64,000 nucleotides of DNA from Saprospirales bacterium (GTDB lineage Bacteria; Bacteroidota; Bacteroidia; Chitinophagales; Saprospiraceae), in assembly GCA_016703765.1 (NCBI GenBank), contig JADJBL010000013.1:75504-139503 (forward strand). Direction: 5' to 3'. The position numbers and the translations under genes were made by a program. Shown here piece by piece: positions 16,549-25,645 of this stretch. The notes under the pieces are model-generated. The model worked only from the letters and a program-made list of their open reading frames with translations. It did no database searches and was not told the origin of the DNA. Position 1 is the stretch's first letter, and each line of letters starts with the position of its first letter.

Positions 16549-18261
16549 GTGAGACCATTCTTCCTGCCAACCTTCTTCCTCTGCGTAGCAGCCCTCCTGT
16601 GCTGTGCCGGGCGTATTTTTTCCCAAAACGGAGACTGGGTGGTCAAGGTGCGCGAAGTCGGGGTCGAGGATGGTTTGTCCAGCCGCTTTGTGAACCGGAT
16701 CTTCCAGGATTCGGAGGATTTTATGTGGTTTTCCACCTCCGAAGGGCTCAACCGCTACGACGGCTACCGGATGGAGGTCTTCCATCCCCAACGTATTGGA
16801 GGAAGGGTGGCCTTTCCTTTTTTTATCATGGAGGACTGTGCTTCCAAAATATGGCTGAGCAGCCAAACCGTCAGGCCCATTGGCGATCGGGAAAACAGGT
16901 ATGTCTGGACGCTCGATATGCTCGACCCGATATCCCGCAAGATTATCCCGGCCGATAGCTTGCTGCCCTTTCCCCTGGAGGACCTTACCCAGGTGGGCAG
17001 TATTCCGGGGAAGCTCATCCTGTTCGGAACCCGGCATGGAGCGGTTTTTGCTTACGACGGGAGCGTTTTTCCGCTGTTCGGCGCCCAGGAGTGGGGGGCC
17101 ATAACCCACCTCGGAGGATGGGGAGATGGAACGGTATATTTCGTAAGCGGCAAGGTGCTTCGGGTCATCGACCAAAGCGGCAAGCTGCTTTACCGTGCCG
17201 ATCTTCCCAAGCGCCTGCTGGAGTTGAATTCCAATGACAAAGGCGATCTTTGGGGCTTGTTCCTCGGCGAAGGAGGTGAAAAAAGCCTGATCCGCCTATT
17301 CTCCGAATCGGAGCAAACGCTGGAAGTTCCCCTTTCCCCTATCTTTGACAACCATGATCCGGATCTCTTTCGCTGGTTGGTTACCCCGGACGGAGGGCTG
17401 GTGTTGGGTTATTACGGAACCCTGCTCCTGCTGGATTCGCAGGGGAATCTAATCCTCGATTTCCCCAAAAAGCTGCCCAACAGTTCGGAATTCCTTCGGC
17501 TGACATTTCTCTATTTTGACCACTCGGGCGGTCTATGGCTTAACAACCATTCCGGCGTGGCGAAACTGACCTGGAATCCCAGCCCTTTTCGAAATTTCCT
17601 TCATGAAGAATCCTATAGTATCAGAGGCTTAGGCTGGTCAAATGACTCGGTATTGCTGGTCGCCAATTATTCCGGCGCACTGCTGCTGAATATTCGTTCC
17701 GGCAGGCAAATTCCCCTGCCATTCAAAGAAGCTTACGGGTTGGGGGTAAGTCGCGATAAAGAGGGATTTTGGTGGTTAGGAGTCCACAGTAAACAATTTT
17801 TGCGGATCAGCGCCGATTTTAAGACCCTGGACATAATTCCACTCCATATTCCGGAAAAGTGGGGCAGCGAGCAAAGCCAAATTGACTGCAAGGCGCCCTT
17901 TACGGATAGCAGGGGAAAAATCTGGCTAGGCACCAGCAATGGTTTGGGGTATTACGATCCGGGGTTTGGCAAGGCCCTCTTCCTCCATCCTGGCCCGCGT
18001 TTTTCGGATTTGCAGGAAAAAAGCGTCAACTGCTTTCTGGAAGATGAGAAAGGCCTCTGGGTCGGAACCAGTGGGGGGCTCTATCTCCTTGGCCCCGACG
18101 GGGAGGTTCGATCTTGCGTTGACGCGCTGCGCCATTTGAGCATTTATTTTATCCACAGGGACCGGGAAGGGAGCTATTGGTTGGCGACCAGGGGGGTGGG
18201 TTGGTGCACTGGGATCCGGAGTCCGGGTTGGTCGAGGAATTCAACACAGAAACCGGCTTGA
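16549..18261 (+). CDS. Propeller-type sensor histidine kinase, N-terminal segment (frameshifted)
   Basis: The GTG start gives a signal peptide (FFLPTFFLCVAALLCCAG) and a periplasmic beta-propeller of Reg_prop blades: NRIFQDSEDFMWFSTSEGLN, LYFDHSGGLWLNNHSG, PFTDSRGKIWLGTSNGLG, CFLEDEKGLWVGTSGGLY. The frame is lost at a G6 run (18191-18196). One added G restores ATRGGGLVHWDP and leads into the next segment. Codons after 18196 in this frame are not real. The sensor should detect an extracellular signal, perhaps a polymer fragment as in hybrid sensors of Bacteroides, but the ligand is unknown. Confidence 0.85.
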   Translation: MRPFFLPTFFLCVAALLCCAGRIFSQNGDWVVKVREVGVEDGLSSRFVNRIFQDSEDFMWFSTSEGLNRYDGYRMEVFHPQRIGGRVAFPFFIMEDCASKIWLSSQTVRPIGDRENRYVWTLDMLDPISRKIIPADSLLPFPLEDLTQVGSIPGKLILFGTRHGAVFAYDGSVFPLFGAQEWGAITHLGGWGDGTVYFVSGKVLRVIDQSGKLLYRADLPKRLLELNSNDKGDLWGLFLGEGGEKSLIRLFSESEQTLEVPLSPIFDNHDPDLFRWLVTPDGGLVLGYYGTLLLLDSQGNLILDFPKKLPNSSEFLRLTFLYFDHSGGLWLNNHSGVAKLTWNPSPFRNFLHEESYSIRGLGWSNDSVLLVANYSGALLLNIRSGRQIPLPFKEAYGLGVSRDKEGFWWLGVHSKQFLRISADFKTLDIIPLHIPEKWGSEQSQIDCKAPFTDSRGKIWLGTSNGLGYYDPGFGKALFLHPGPRFSDLQEKSVNCFLEDEKGLWVGTSGGLYLLGPDGEVRSCVDALRHLSIYFIHRDREGSYWLATRGVGWCTGIRSPGWSRNSTQKPA

Positions 18262-19745
18262 TTAGCAACGTGATCTATGCTATCCTGGAAGACGAAAAGG
18301 GATATTATTGGCTTTCGAGCAACAACGGCCTGATCCGCTTTGACCCCAGACGAAAGGAGTTTTTGTTTTTCCGGGGGGACGACGGCATGGCTGGAGAGGA
18401 ATTTAATTTTATGGCGTTTGCCAAGGGAAAGGATGGACGCTTTTACTTTGGAGGGATCGATGGGATTACCTCATTCCACCCCGACTCCGTGCAGATTACA
18501 GAATCCTTGGGTGTTCCGATCCGCATTACCTCGTATTCGGAATGGGAACCCGAATCCGGCAAAATGGTGACCCGAACCCCGGAATTGCTCGAAAAAGGCA
18601 GGATTGAACTGCTCCCGCCTATGCATTCCTTTCACCTGTCATTTGCCCTGATGAGCTACCACCAGCCTGGAAATTTACAATACGCTTACCGGCTGGAAGG
18701 TCTGGAAAGAGGATGGACCCTGCTTACCGAACCCGTTCTCAGGCTGAGCAGGATACCGCATGGGAAATACACCCTCCACATCAAAGGCAGGGGCGAAAAC
18801 GGGCAATGGTCGACCCGGGAGTTGCGCATCCCGGTCGTAGTGAAAAGGCCTTTTTATCAATACCCCTGGTTTTGGCTGCTGATCCTTCTTTGTATGCTTG
18901 GGGTTGGGTTTTTCTACTATCGTATATATGTATGGCAATTGAAAAGACGTCAGGTCCAATTGGAAAAAGAGGTCGAACGAAGAACCCGGGACCTCCGCAA
19001 CAGCAGAGAGATCATCGGGGAGCAGTACCGCGAGTTGGAAAAGGTCAACCGGACCAAGGACCACCTCTTTCTCATCCTGGCCCATGAACTGAAGAACCCG
19101 GTCTTGTCCTTCCGCAATCTTTCCAAGAAAATATCCTACCTGCTCCACAAACAGCAGTTTGACAGGCTCATGCTTTTGGGCGCCAAGCTGGACCAGACCG
19201 CTTCCAACGCTCATAACCTGCTGGACAACCTGTTGCAATGGGCCAAGACCCAGCGCGGTACTTTTTTTATCCACCCACGGCAGATCGACTTGTGGGAAGC
19301 GTTTTCCCAGGTAATGGGCATGTACCAGGAGAAGGCAAAAGAAAAAGGGATCGCTTTGGTCAGCGGGGAAGAATGGAGGGAGGTGTACGTCTGGGCAGAC
19401 CCGGCCGCCCTGCAGGTGGTTCTCCGCAACCTGGTAGATAACGCGGTCAAGTTTACGGCCTCGGGTGGAAGGATATGGCTGGAGGCATATAACGAGCAAG
19501 ATATTACCGTGATTAAAGTCATCGATTCAGGCATCGGCATGAAGCCCGAAATTCTGGAACATTTATTTCAAACGAATGAATGGCCGGGTATCGGCACGGC
19601 GGGGGAGCGAGGCAGCGGACTGGGACTTTTGCTGGTTAAAGAATTAATGGACTTGCACAAAGGTCAGGTAAAGGCCTTTTCCGGTATCGATAAAGGTACT
19701 ACCTTTGAGTTGCAATTTCCCCGTTCGACGCTCCCAAAGACTTAA
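18177..19745 (+). CDS. Propeller-type sensor histidine kinase, C-terminal segment
   Basis: Coding in this frame is supported from about 18197. It completes the propeller (AILEDEKGYYWLSSNNGLIR), then has a Y_Y_Y domain (AYRLEGLERGWTLLTE), a transmembrane helix (YPWFWLLILLCMLGVGFFYY), a coiled coil, the phospho-acceptor motif LAHELKNP with His at 19083-19085, and an ATPase domain (NLVDNAVKFTASGG, DSGIGM, GSGLGL). The full protein is about 1,065 residues. There is no fused response regulator; the LytTR regulator gene 29 bases downstream is the likely partner. Confidence 0.88.
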   Translation: MVGDQGGGLVHWDPESGLVEEFNTETGLISNVIYAILEDEKGYYWLSSNNGLIRFDPRRKEFLFFRGDDGMAGEEFNFMAFAKGKDGRFYFGGIDGITSFHPDSVQITESLGVPIRITSYSEWEPESGKMVTRTPELLEKGRIELLPPMHSFHLSFALMSYHQPGNLQYAYRLEGLERGWTLLTEPVLRLSRIPHGKYTLHIKGRGENGQWSTRELRIPVVVKRPFYQYPWFWLLILLCMLGVGFFYYRIYVWQLKRRQVQLEKEVERRTRDLRNSREIIGEQYRELEKVNRTKDHLFLILAHELKNPVLSFRNLSKKISYLLHKQQFDRLMLLGAKLDQTASNAHNLLDNLLQWAKTQRGTFFIHPRQIDLWEAFSQVMGMYQEKAKEKGIALVSGEEWREVYVWADPAALQVVLRNLVDNAVKFTASGGRIWLEAYNEQDITVIKVIDSGIGMKPEILEHLFQTNEWPGIGTAGERGSGLGLLLVKELMDLHKGQVKAFSGIDKGTTFELQFPRSTLPKT

Positions 19746-19774
19746 ACCCTAATAGATATCAACCCTGCTGAGTA

Positions 19775-20500
19775 ATGAGTTCGATGCGCATCTGGATTGT
19801 GGAAGACAACCTTTCCTTCGCCCTTGATTTGGAAATGTTTGCAGAGGAATTGGGCCATGAGATACTCGGTATTTCATCCAAAGGAGAGGATGCCCTTCTG
19901 GCTATCCCGGATCAATTGCCCGACTTGATCATCATGGACATCAACCTCGAAGGGGAAATGAACGGCCTGGATCTGGCCCAAAAGCTGGAGCACACAGAAA
20001 TTCCCATATTATTCATCACGGTGCACGACCGGCCGGATTACTTTCAGCAGGCGCGGAAAACCAACTGGGCGGGCTATCTGGTCAAGCCCTTCGACAAGCT
20101 GTCGCTTCAGGCCGCCCTGGAAATAGCGCTTCGGGCTCCGAAGACGGAGCACCTTCCGGAGGAGCTGAGTTTCCTGAGCAATGAGTGCATTCTGATCAAA
20201 TCTCAGGGCATATATTTTAAGGTCCAGTTCTGCGATATCGACTTCATCCAGTCGGAGGGCAACTACTGCATGATCCACACCAACGGAAAAAAGTTTGCCA
20301 TCAAGATATCCCTCCGCCAACTGCTGGATAACCTTCCTCAAAGCCAGTTCGTGCAGATTCAGAAAAGCTACGCCGTTCAGCAAAAGCGCATCGAAGCCAT
20401 CGACGCAGCCGAGAACCTGGTCCTCATCGGCGCCCATCGCCTGCCTCTTGGGAAAGGCTACCGCGATTCCCTGCTGGCTCGTTTCAGGGTCTTGAAATAG
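19775..20500 (+). CDS. LytTR-family response regulator
   Basis: The 241-residue protein has an N-terminal receiver domain with acidic pocket WIVEDN, phospho-acceptor Asp55 in LIIMDINLEG and Lys in VKPFDK. The C-terminal LytTR DNA-binding domain includes IDFIQSEGNYCMIHTNGKKF, FVQIQKSYAVQQKRIEAID and LPLGKGYRDSLLARF. Start is 19775 or the in-frame ATG at 19784. It follows the sensor kinase gene closely and is probably cotranscribed. The giant gene lies 1 kb downstream, but control of that gene is only a possibility. Confidence 0.92.
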   Translation: MSSMRIWIVEDNLSFALDLEMFAEELGHEILGISSKGEDALLAIPDQLPDLIIMDINLEGEMNGLDLAQKLEHTEIPILFITVHDRPDYFQQARKTNWAGYLVKPFDKLSLQAALEIALRAPKTEHLPEELSFLSNECILIKSQGIYFKVQFCDIDFIQSEGNYCMIHTNGKKFAIKISLRQLLDNLPQSQFVQIQKSYAVQQKRIEAIDAAENLVLIGAHRLPLGKGYRDSLLARFRVLK

Positions 20501-20588
20501 ATGACCTGGCCGTTACAAGGGACAATCGGCCCGATTCTGTCGCCTTTCTGACCGTTTCGTCAGAGAATAAAAAAAAATTGAAAAATAA

Positions 20589-20619
20589 TTTCGCAATCCA
20601 AAATAGTTTAATACATTTG
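20589..20619 (+). promoter_or_regulatory. Putative promoter in the non-coding region
   Basis: TACATTTG (20612-20619) matches the -7 consensus exactly. TTTCG at 20589-20593, 18 bases upstream, is a weak -33 candidate. It follows the response regulator gene by about 110 bases and precedes the serial hairpins. Confidence 0.4.
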
Positions 20620-21032
20620 CAATACCCAAACGAATTTCAGTTATCCCACAAGAGCTGAAATCGATACATTCTCTCCCAACTACCGATTTTCAGCAAGCAA
20701 GCACAATTGACTACTTTTTTCCCGCACTATCGTCTACCACTATTGAAGCACTAGGTAGAACTTCGCACTAAAAAAAACATCGACGGAACACGTGTCCCTG
20801 CACGTCCCGAATTATTTCGGGTCGAAAAGGACATAGTTTAATTTTTTAAAGTTAATTTCGGCAAACCCCGAAATTAATTGCGAAGGATTATTTTGCCCGG
20901 CCCCACGCTGTGCAAAATAATAGTATTTAACCCAAACAAGATAAACGCAACTACTACATGGTCAAAGGTTACTTAATGGGCGGCTTATGCCGCCCTTTAT
21001 TCCCTTTTGTTGTATTCTTCAGGAGTGAAGTT

Positions 21033-21113
21033 AAAACCCCTGTTGCAAAGCATCCTGGCCTTCCGGAATTGATTTTCGGAGGAGCAGGGATCAGCCGCAA
21101 CAGGGGGTTTTTT
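21033..21113 (+). terminator. Long-stem terminator-like hairpin
   Basis: CCCCTGTTGC (21037-21046) pairs perfectly with GCAACAGGGG (21097-21106), and flanking AAAA pairs with the following TTTT. The 50-base loop can itself fold. A run of six Ts begins at 21108. Confidence 0.5.
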
Positions 21114-21325
21114 ATTTCCCTAAAAATACAATTTAAAATTCGTTTCAATTTCGTTTTGCTTTTGCAAAAGGGCCAGGCTTTTGTCTCTCTTTTGCCCTGG
21201 GATTCTTTTGTGAAAAAAAATAAAAAAAACGCTTGAGTGGCTCGTCTTTTCAGTATGATTGGTTCTCAGGTTAAGAAAAATCCTTTAGACGGGGATTTAT
21301 AATTTGTTAGTGTTTCTAGCATTCC

Positions 21326-21350
21326 AGTGCGGCTGCGGCCGCACTCTTTT
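21326..21350 (+). terminator. Terminator-like hairpin, first of a pair
   Basis: AGTGCGGC (21326-21333) and GCCGCACT (21338-21345) form an 8-bp stem followed by CTTTT. The sequence before it (GGATTTATAATTTGTTAG) resembles the one before the next hairpin (GGATTACAACTTGTTATAG), so the two look like diverged tandem modules. Confidence 0.5.
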
Positions 21351-21383
21351 CTCGATTAGGATTACAACTTGTTATAGCGTTAG

Positions 21384-21411
21384 AGTGCAGCCGTCAGGGC
21401 TGCACTTTTTT
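21384..21411 (+). terminator. Intrinsic terminator before the giant gene
   Basis: AGTGCAGCC (21384-21392), loop GTCA, then GGCTGCACT (21398-21406) and a six-base T-run make a standard rho-independent terminator. It is 98 bases before the giant gene's ATG, so that gene needs its own promoter or regulated read-through. Confidence 0.7.
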
Positions 21412-21509
21412 AAAAAACAATTACTCCAGTATATATAGTCCCTTATTTTTCATTTTCGCTACTACCCAAACAAGTATTTACAATTCTCATTACTACCAAA
21501 CAAATTCTC

Positions 21510-21785
21510 ATGAAAAAGAAAATTACATTAAAATCCCTAAACCTGGTCCGGGTTTTCCTGGCCGGCAGCGCATTGATGCTGCTGGTTACGATGGCCATCG
21601 CGGGGGGGGATTCCTCCTACGGCCGGATGTTGATGGGCTGGCTCGGATGGCAGGGGAGGGGAAGGATGGCAGTTCGATCGCCATCGTTTCCGACGATACC
21701 CGGAATGCCCAACATGCCCAATCGAAGACTACGCCTCCTCCAAGAGAAGAGGAAGGGCAAAGCGCGAATGCAGCCTGCTCCTTAA
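21510..21785 (+). CDS. Giant protein segment 1: signal peptide
   Basis: The ATG at 21510 begins MKKKITLKSLNLVRVFLAGS and a hydrophobic stretch ending MAIAGG, a clear export signal. Coding in this frame stops being plausible near 21640, where one missing base (probably G in the GG before ATGGCAGG) passes the reading to the frame of the next segment. Residues encoded after about 21645 here are artefacts. Confidence 0.7.
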   Translation: MKKKITLKSLNLVRVFLAGSALMLLVTMAIAGGDSSYGRMLMGWLGWQGRGRMAVRSPSFPTIPGMPNMPNRRLRLLQEKRKGKARMQPAP

Positions 21786-24700
21786 CTATTACAAACGTAA
21801 GCGTCGGCGATTGCCGCAACGACGCGGCTACCGGCAACCTTCCCAAGGTGCTGGTCGCTGTTTTTGTGGAATGGACCATGCCCCCGGTAGGGGAAAATAT
21901 CGAGGTTACGGTTGATGGAGTAACCAAAATCATCAACCCCTCGATCGACGGCTGCGAGCCGTATTTGCAGTTTATGCTGGATGCCGACGGCTCTACCCTG
22001 GATGCGGCGGCCGAATTCAGCGGCGGAGGATGTACCGCCCCTTCCGTATTTTTCGACCTTCCGGCCGCCTGCTATGGCGCCGATCCCTGCACCGGCCCCA
22101 ATGCAATCGGCGGTACGGTATATAGCGACTTCGACTCCGACGGAACGAAAGACGCTTCGGAGTTTGGACTGGAAGGCGCGCAGATCGATGTATTCGACAA
22201 CGCGGAAAATCTCCTTTGTACCACTACCTCCGATTTTCAGGGTAGATGGTCCTGCACGGCCCTGACCGCGGGTCAGGCTGTAAGGGTCGAGATCTCGAAT
22301 TACCCGGCAAACCATACACCCTCAGGCGTAGGCCCCGACAACTTTGGAGGGGTCGTTCAGTTTGCCACGGTTGGAAGCAATTGCACGATTGATTTCGGCA
22401 TGCTCGATATATCCAATTTTTGCGAGAACAACCCTTATGTGATCACACCGATTTACCATCGCGGGGACCCCCTTGCCGGTGGGACCACGGCTCCAACGCC
22501 GGCCCTGGTTGCCGTACCGTATACCGCCTCCGGAGAGTCTTTGCTCAATATTACCCTCGCCCAAAGCAGCGAGATTGGCTCCACCTGGGGTATTGCCTAT
22601 CAAAAAGAAACAAATACAATCTTTTCTTCTGCCTTTCTCAAACGCCATTGTGGTTGGGGGCCAGGCGGTTTAGGAGCAGTTTACCGAACGCATGTCTCTG
22701 CTTTGCCCCCTCCAGGCCCTACAGGGAATGCGTCTTTATATTTCAACCTGGACGTGTATGGCATTAACACGGGAAACGAAGGATCCCTCGCGCGGGCCCT
22801 GGGTCCCAACCTCAATACACCCACCTATGACGGCCAGGTTTTTGACCTGGTTGGTAAGTGGGGACTTGGGGATACCGATATTTCTGAAGACGGCGACTCC
22901 TTGTTTATCGTTAACCTGTTCAACAGGTCCATTGTAACGGTAGACATGGGAAACCCGGCAGTTTTTCCTGTGCCGGTAGGCGCCGTTTCAGAGGTAATCA
23001 TCCCCGACCCGGGATGCTCGGATGCCTCCGACTGGCGTCCTTTTGCCCTTAAATATAATAATGGTAACCTGTATGTCGGTGGGGTTTGCTCTGCGCAAAC
23101 CTCCCAGAATTCCGACGACCTGTATGCTTATATATTCGAGTACAATCCAGGGACCGGCTTATTTACAGAAATCCTTAGCTTCCCGCTGGGTTACAGCAAG
23201 GGAATCGTCCTGACCGGTTTGGCGCATTGCACCAACTGGAATCCCTGGACAAATGATTTTAACGATTTACCCGCTGGCGGTATTGAATTGTGTTACCCAC
23301 AACCCATACTGAGCGATATCGAGTTTGACGTCACCGGAAATATGTTGGTGGCCTTCAACGATCGCGCCGGTCATCAAATGGGCTGGTACGATTACGGCAC
23401 CACCCCTCCCAGCACTAAAACCTGGAAAGGAAACGCAGGAGGCGACATCCTCAGGGTGTTGAATAACAACGGAACCTGGCTCATAGAGCGCAATGGCGCC
23501 GTTGGATTTGACATGGGCTGCGGCTCCGGAAACGGCCAGGGCCCCTGCGGTGGAGAATTCTATTGCCAGGATTCCTTCCTCGGCGCTCACCAGGAAGCGG
23601 TTCACGGCGGTATCGCCCTGCACCCGAGTAACAACGAACTCCTGTTGAATATGATGGACGCCACCTCGGCGTTCTCCGGCGGTCTGGCCTGGTATAACAA
23701 CTCCACAGGGGTGAAAAACCGCGCCTATCGCGTGTATTTCTCGGACAACAACGGAAACTCCGGCCTGGCCGGTAAGGCCTCCGGTCTTGGAGACGTCGAG
23801 CTGCTCTGCGGCGAAGCTCCCATCGAACTGGGTAACTACGTCTGGGTCGATTCCGACCGCGACGGGATCCAGGACCCGGGAGAAACGCCCCTTTCCGGCG
23901 TAAACGTGACCTTGTATAAAGGCAATGCCATACTGGCTTCCACGATGACGGATGCCGATGGCCATTATAAATTTACGGTCGCCAACGGCGTACTGCCAGG
24001 AATGAACTATTGCATAGCCTTCGGCACCGGTGGCCAGGGGAGCAACGGCATTTTGACCGTGGGTGGAAATTCCTATTCCATCACCTCTCCAAACATCGGC
24101 TTTGGGGCCAATAGCGATAACAACGACTCGGACGCCGTGTTGGGCGATAATTCCCTGCCTGTTGCCATCCAGGGCCTCCCCGTAATCTGCCTTACGACCG
24201 GCGCCCGGGGCGACAACGACAACACCCTCGACCTGGGTATTTTCCCCGTCGTGGATTTCGGCGATTTACCGGATGACAACCTCGCGGGTTCCTATCCTAC
24301 CGACGCCACCAACGGCGCCGGCGAAGGGATCGGCGCCAGCCACCAGATCATTCCCAACCTGAAAATGGGGGCTCTGGTCGATTTCGAAGCGGGTGGTCAG
24401 GCTGCAGCATTAGCCGACGGAGATGACAACGCAGGCATGCCCGACGATGAGGACGGCGTCGCGCTGCCCATGTTCATCGTCGGCCAAACAGCCACGGTGC
24501 CCGTAACGGTCATGAATATGACGGGTTCTACCGCCAAACTCACCGGATTCTTCGACTGGACCGGCGACGGCGATTTCAACGACCCCGGCGAAATGGTTTC
24601 TACCAATGTGGGTGGGGCTTTCAGCGGAATCGTGAACCTTTCGGTGCCCGTTCCCGCCTCTGCGGTAACCAACGAAGATTTTGGAATTCGATTCCGCTTC

Positions 24701-25645
24701 AGCACCAATGCCACGGCTTCCATGAGCCCGACCGGCCCTGCGCCCGACGGAGAAGTGGAAGATTATATGGGCCAGGCTATGGCTTTCGATTGGGGAGATC
24801 TGGCCGATAATAATACGCCCGGTTCTTATCCCACCAATGCCAACGATGGCGGAGAAGGGGTCGGAGCGAGCCACAAAATCCTCAACGGCCTGAAAATGGG
24901 CGCCAGCGTCGATTTTGAAGGAGACGGGCAACCCAACGCAGGTGCAACCGGCGATGGCGCCGATGAAGACGGTATTGCCTCCTTCCCCCAATTCAGCGGC
25001 GGACAGGTTGCCCCCATCATCGTCACGGTGATGAACATGAGCGGCCAGGCAGCTATCCTCTACGGATTCTTCGACTGGAATAAAGACGGCGATTTCGACG
25101 ACGCCAACGAGCAAAGCAGTGTCGCCGTTCCAAACAATACCAACGGTAACGTTCAGGTTAACGCCAACGTGCCCAATGACGTAGTCCTCAACATGCCCCT
25201 CGGCGTGCGTTTCCGGCTTAGCACCGACATTGCGGCTGCAGCTTCCCCGGAAGGCGAGGCGCCCGACGGCGAAGTGGAAGACTACCTCATCGAAGTGATC
25301 GCCATTGACTTTGGCGATTTACCTGATGCAAACACAGCCAACTCTTACCCGACCGACGATACCAACGGCGGTGGTCAGGGCGTAGGCCCGAGCCACGTGA
25401 TCGTCCCCGGCATTAAGCTCGGAAATTTTGTGGACGGAGAACCCGACGGCCAGGTGAGCAACAACGCACAAGGCGACGACAACGCCTCCTCTCCGGATGA
25501 CGAGGATGGCGTAGCCCTGCCTATGTTCGTCGCAGGGCAATTGGCAACCGTCCCGGTCACTTATATGAACATGACCGCCCTTGGGGCGAAAATAACCCTC
25601 TTCGCAGACTGGAATGCCGATGGCGACCTGAACGATCCCGGGTGA
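21647..25645 (+). CDS. Giant protein segment 2: propeller-like region and first GEVED repeats
   Basis: After a linker comes a Cys-containing beta domain (SLTITNVSVGDCRNDAATGN), an SdrD_B-like domain (GGTVYSDFDSDGTKDASEFG) and a long region with propeller-like strands (ISEDGDSLFIVNLFNRS, then LSDIEFDVTGNMLVAFNDRA). A second SdrD_B-like domain (LGNYVWVDSDRDGIQDPGE) and GEVED repeats 1-3 follow, each opening with a DFGDLxD motif and closing with DGEVEDY. The stop at 25643-25645 is caused by an extra G in GGG (25640-25642); without it the text reads NDPGEMAS. Confidence 0.85.
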   Translation: MAGEGKDGSSIAIVSDDTRNAQHAQSKTTPPPREEEGQSANAACSLTITNVSVGDCRNDAATGNLPKVLVAVFVEWTMPPVGENIEVTVDGVTKIINPSIDGCEPYLQFMLDADGSTLDAAAEFSGGGCTAPSVFFDLPAACYGADPCTGPNAIGGTVYSDFDSDGTKDASEFGLEGAQIDVFDNAENLLCTTTSDFQGRWSCTALTAGQAVRVEISNYPANHTPSGVGPDNFGGVVQFATVGSNCTIDFGMLDISNFCENNPYVITPIYHRGDPLAGGTTAPTPALVAVPYTASGESLLNITLAQSSEIGSTWGIAYQKETNTIFSSAFLKRHCGWGPGGLGAVYRTHVSALPPPGPTGNASLYFNLDVYGINTGNEGSLARALGPNLNTPTYDGQVFDLVGKWGLGDTDISEDGDSLFIVNLFNRSIVTVDMGNPAVFPVPVGAVSEVIIPDPGCSDASDWRPFALKYNNGNLYVGGVCSAQTSQNSDDLYAYIFEYNPGTGLFTEILSFPLGYSKGIVLTGLAHCTNWNPWTNDFNDLPAGGIELCYPQPILSDIEFDVTGNMLVAFNDRAGHQMGWYDYGTTPPSTKTWKGNAGGDILRVLNNNGTWLIERNGAVGFDMGCGSGNGQGPCGGEFYCQDSFLGAHQEAVHGGIALHPSNNELLLNMMDATSAFSGGLAWYNNSTGVKNRAYRVYFSDNNGNSGLAGKASGLGDVELLCGEAPIELGNYVWVDSDRDGIQDPGETPLSGVNVTLYKGNAILASTMTDADGHYKFTVANGVLPGMNYCIAFGTGGQGSNGILTVGGNSYSITSPNIGFGANSDNNDSDAVLGDNSLPVAIQGLPVICLTTGARGDNDNTLDLGIFPVVDFGDLPDDNLAGSYPTDATNGAGEGIGASHQIIPNLKMGALVDFEAGGQAAALADGDDNAGMPDDEDGVALPMFIVGQTATVPVTVMNMTGSTAKLTGFFDWTGDGDFNDPGEMVSTNVGGAFSGIVNLSVPVPASAVTNEDFGIRFRFSTNATASMSPTGPAPDGEVEDYMGQAMAFDWGDLADNNTPGSYPTNANDGGEGVGASHKILNGLKMGASVDFEGDGQPNAGATGDGADEDGIASFPQFSGGQVAPIIVTVMNMSGQAAILYGFFDWNKDGDFDDANEQSSVAVPNNTNGNVQVNANVPNDVVLNMPLGVRFRLSTDIAAAASPEGEAPDGEVEDYLIEVIAIDFGDLPDANTANSYPTDDTNGGGQGVGPSHVIVPGIKLGNFVDGEPDGQVSNNAQGDDNASSPDDEDGVALPMFVAGQLATVPVTYMNMTALGAKITLFADWNADGDLNDPG

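Larger units (their letters stand above)
20501..21509. other. One-kilobase non-coding region with serial hairpins
   Basis: No convincing gene was found. An open frame at 20958-21236 is low-complexity and crosses two hairpins. Contents in order: a promoter-like -7 element at 20612; hairpin GGGCGGC/GCCGCCC (20978-20995); a long stem CCCCTGTTGC/GCAACAGGGG with a T-run (21033-21113); AGTGCGGC/GCCGCACT (21326-21345); and a strong terminator at 21384-21411. The word ACCCAAACAAG recurs near 20930 and 21470. The region may hold one or more small RNAs or a long leader of the giant gene. Confidence 0.5.

Noticed and set aside
20958..21236. A possible 92-residue gene before the giant gene
   Set aside because: It crosses two hairpins, has no recognisable domain, and its Phe/Lys-rich end comes from T- and A-runs.
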